Origin: an uncultured Olegusella sp.
GTDB lineage: Bacteria > Actinomycetota > Coriobacteriia > Coriobacteriales > Atopobiaceae
Direction of reading: 5' to 3'
Length of the DNA: 5,440 nt
Assembly (NCBI RefSeq): GCF_947253395.1
Contig: NZ_CAMXYY010000094.1
Coordinates: forward strand, 1-5,440
Shown: one piece after another, positions 5,390 to 5,440 of the stretch
Numbering within the stretch: the first letter of the stretch is position 1
How the letters are laid out: the number at the start of each line of letters is the position of its first letter
Notes under the pieces: generated by a model
Databases searched by the model: none
What the model saw: the letters and a program-made list of their open reading frames with translations, nothing else
What the model was told of the DNA's origin: nothing
Made by a program: the position numbers and the translations under genes

Positions 5390-5440
5390 AGTTTCAACCT
5401 TAGACAAGCAAGCGTTTACTGCACTTTGAGAGTTGAATAT
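5390..5440. other. Non-coding tail with rRNA-leader-like motif at the window edge
   Basis: These 51 bases continue neither the permease nor any other recognisable coding sequence. The last 16 bases (5425-5440) begin TTTGAGA and continue GTTGAATAT. This resembles, as I recall it, the TTTGAGAACTSRATA-type motif in rRNA operon leaders and 16S-23S spacers of actinobacteria, such as mycobacteria. No rRNA sequence itself is inside the window, so the call is tentative. Confidence 0.3.

Noticed and set aside
5380..5440. Insertion sequence end or CRISPR repeat at the right edge
   Set aside because: No terminal inverted repeat, target duplication or repeated unit is visible within the window, so neither can be supported.

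Overview
The window looks like part of a Gram-positive chromosome of moderate GC content. A Coriobacteriia-type actinobacterium (Atopobium/Lancefieldella/Olsenella relatives) is my best guess. That rests on the gene content and the style of the lantibiotic-type regulator/transporter proteins; no phylogenetic marker gene is present, so it is inference.

Layout. Positions 1-246 are non-coding and end in a candidate -10 box and a strong ribosome binding site. A plus-strand gene (247-1914) encodes a 555-residue membrane protein with two N-terminal CxxC/CxxC zinc ribbons, a family domain of unknown function and about five C-terminal membrane helices. It converges on a minus-strand pair, a response regulator (3963-3259) followed by a sensor histidine kinase (3259-1994), joined by a one-base TAATG overlap. 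A long imperfect inverted repeat (1933-1995) lies between the converging genes.

A 242-base divergent intergenic region (3964-4205) separates the two-component pair from a plus-strand ABC transporter operon. This region is rich in ordered sequence: an inverted repeat beside the regulator's -10 box, an array of TGAAAG-like elements at an exact 11-base period, and a GATAG pair with the same 11-base spacing. Direct repeats one helical turn apart are how OmpR/PhoB-family regulators, including lantibiotic regulators, usually bind DNA.

The ABC operon starts with an ATPase (4206-5105) carrying Glu in place of the Q-loop Gln, the E-loop mark of LanF-type lantibiotic immunity ATPases. It is followed by a translationally coupled permease that stops after 94 residues, where related permeases run to about 240. 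The final 51 bases are not permease-like and end in a stretch resembling the TTTGAGAAC-type motif of actinobacterial rRNA operon leaders and spacers, so a chromosomal junction near an rRNA operon may have cut the transporter.

Taken together, positions 1994-5389 read as a peptide-antibiotic sensing and self-protection cassette: the kinase detects an extracellular peptide, the regulator binds the phased repeats, and a LanFEG-type exporter is induced. Its permease arm appears broken here. No lantibiotic precursor or modification gene is visible, so this is immunity or detoxification rather than production. The zinc-ribbon membrane protein has no evident functional link to the cassette.
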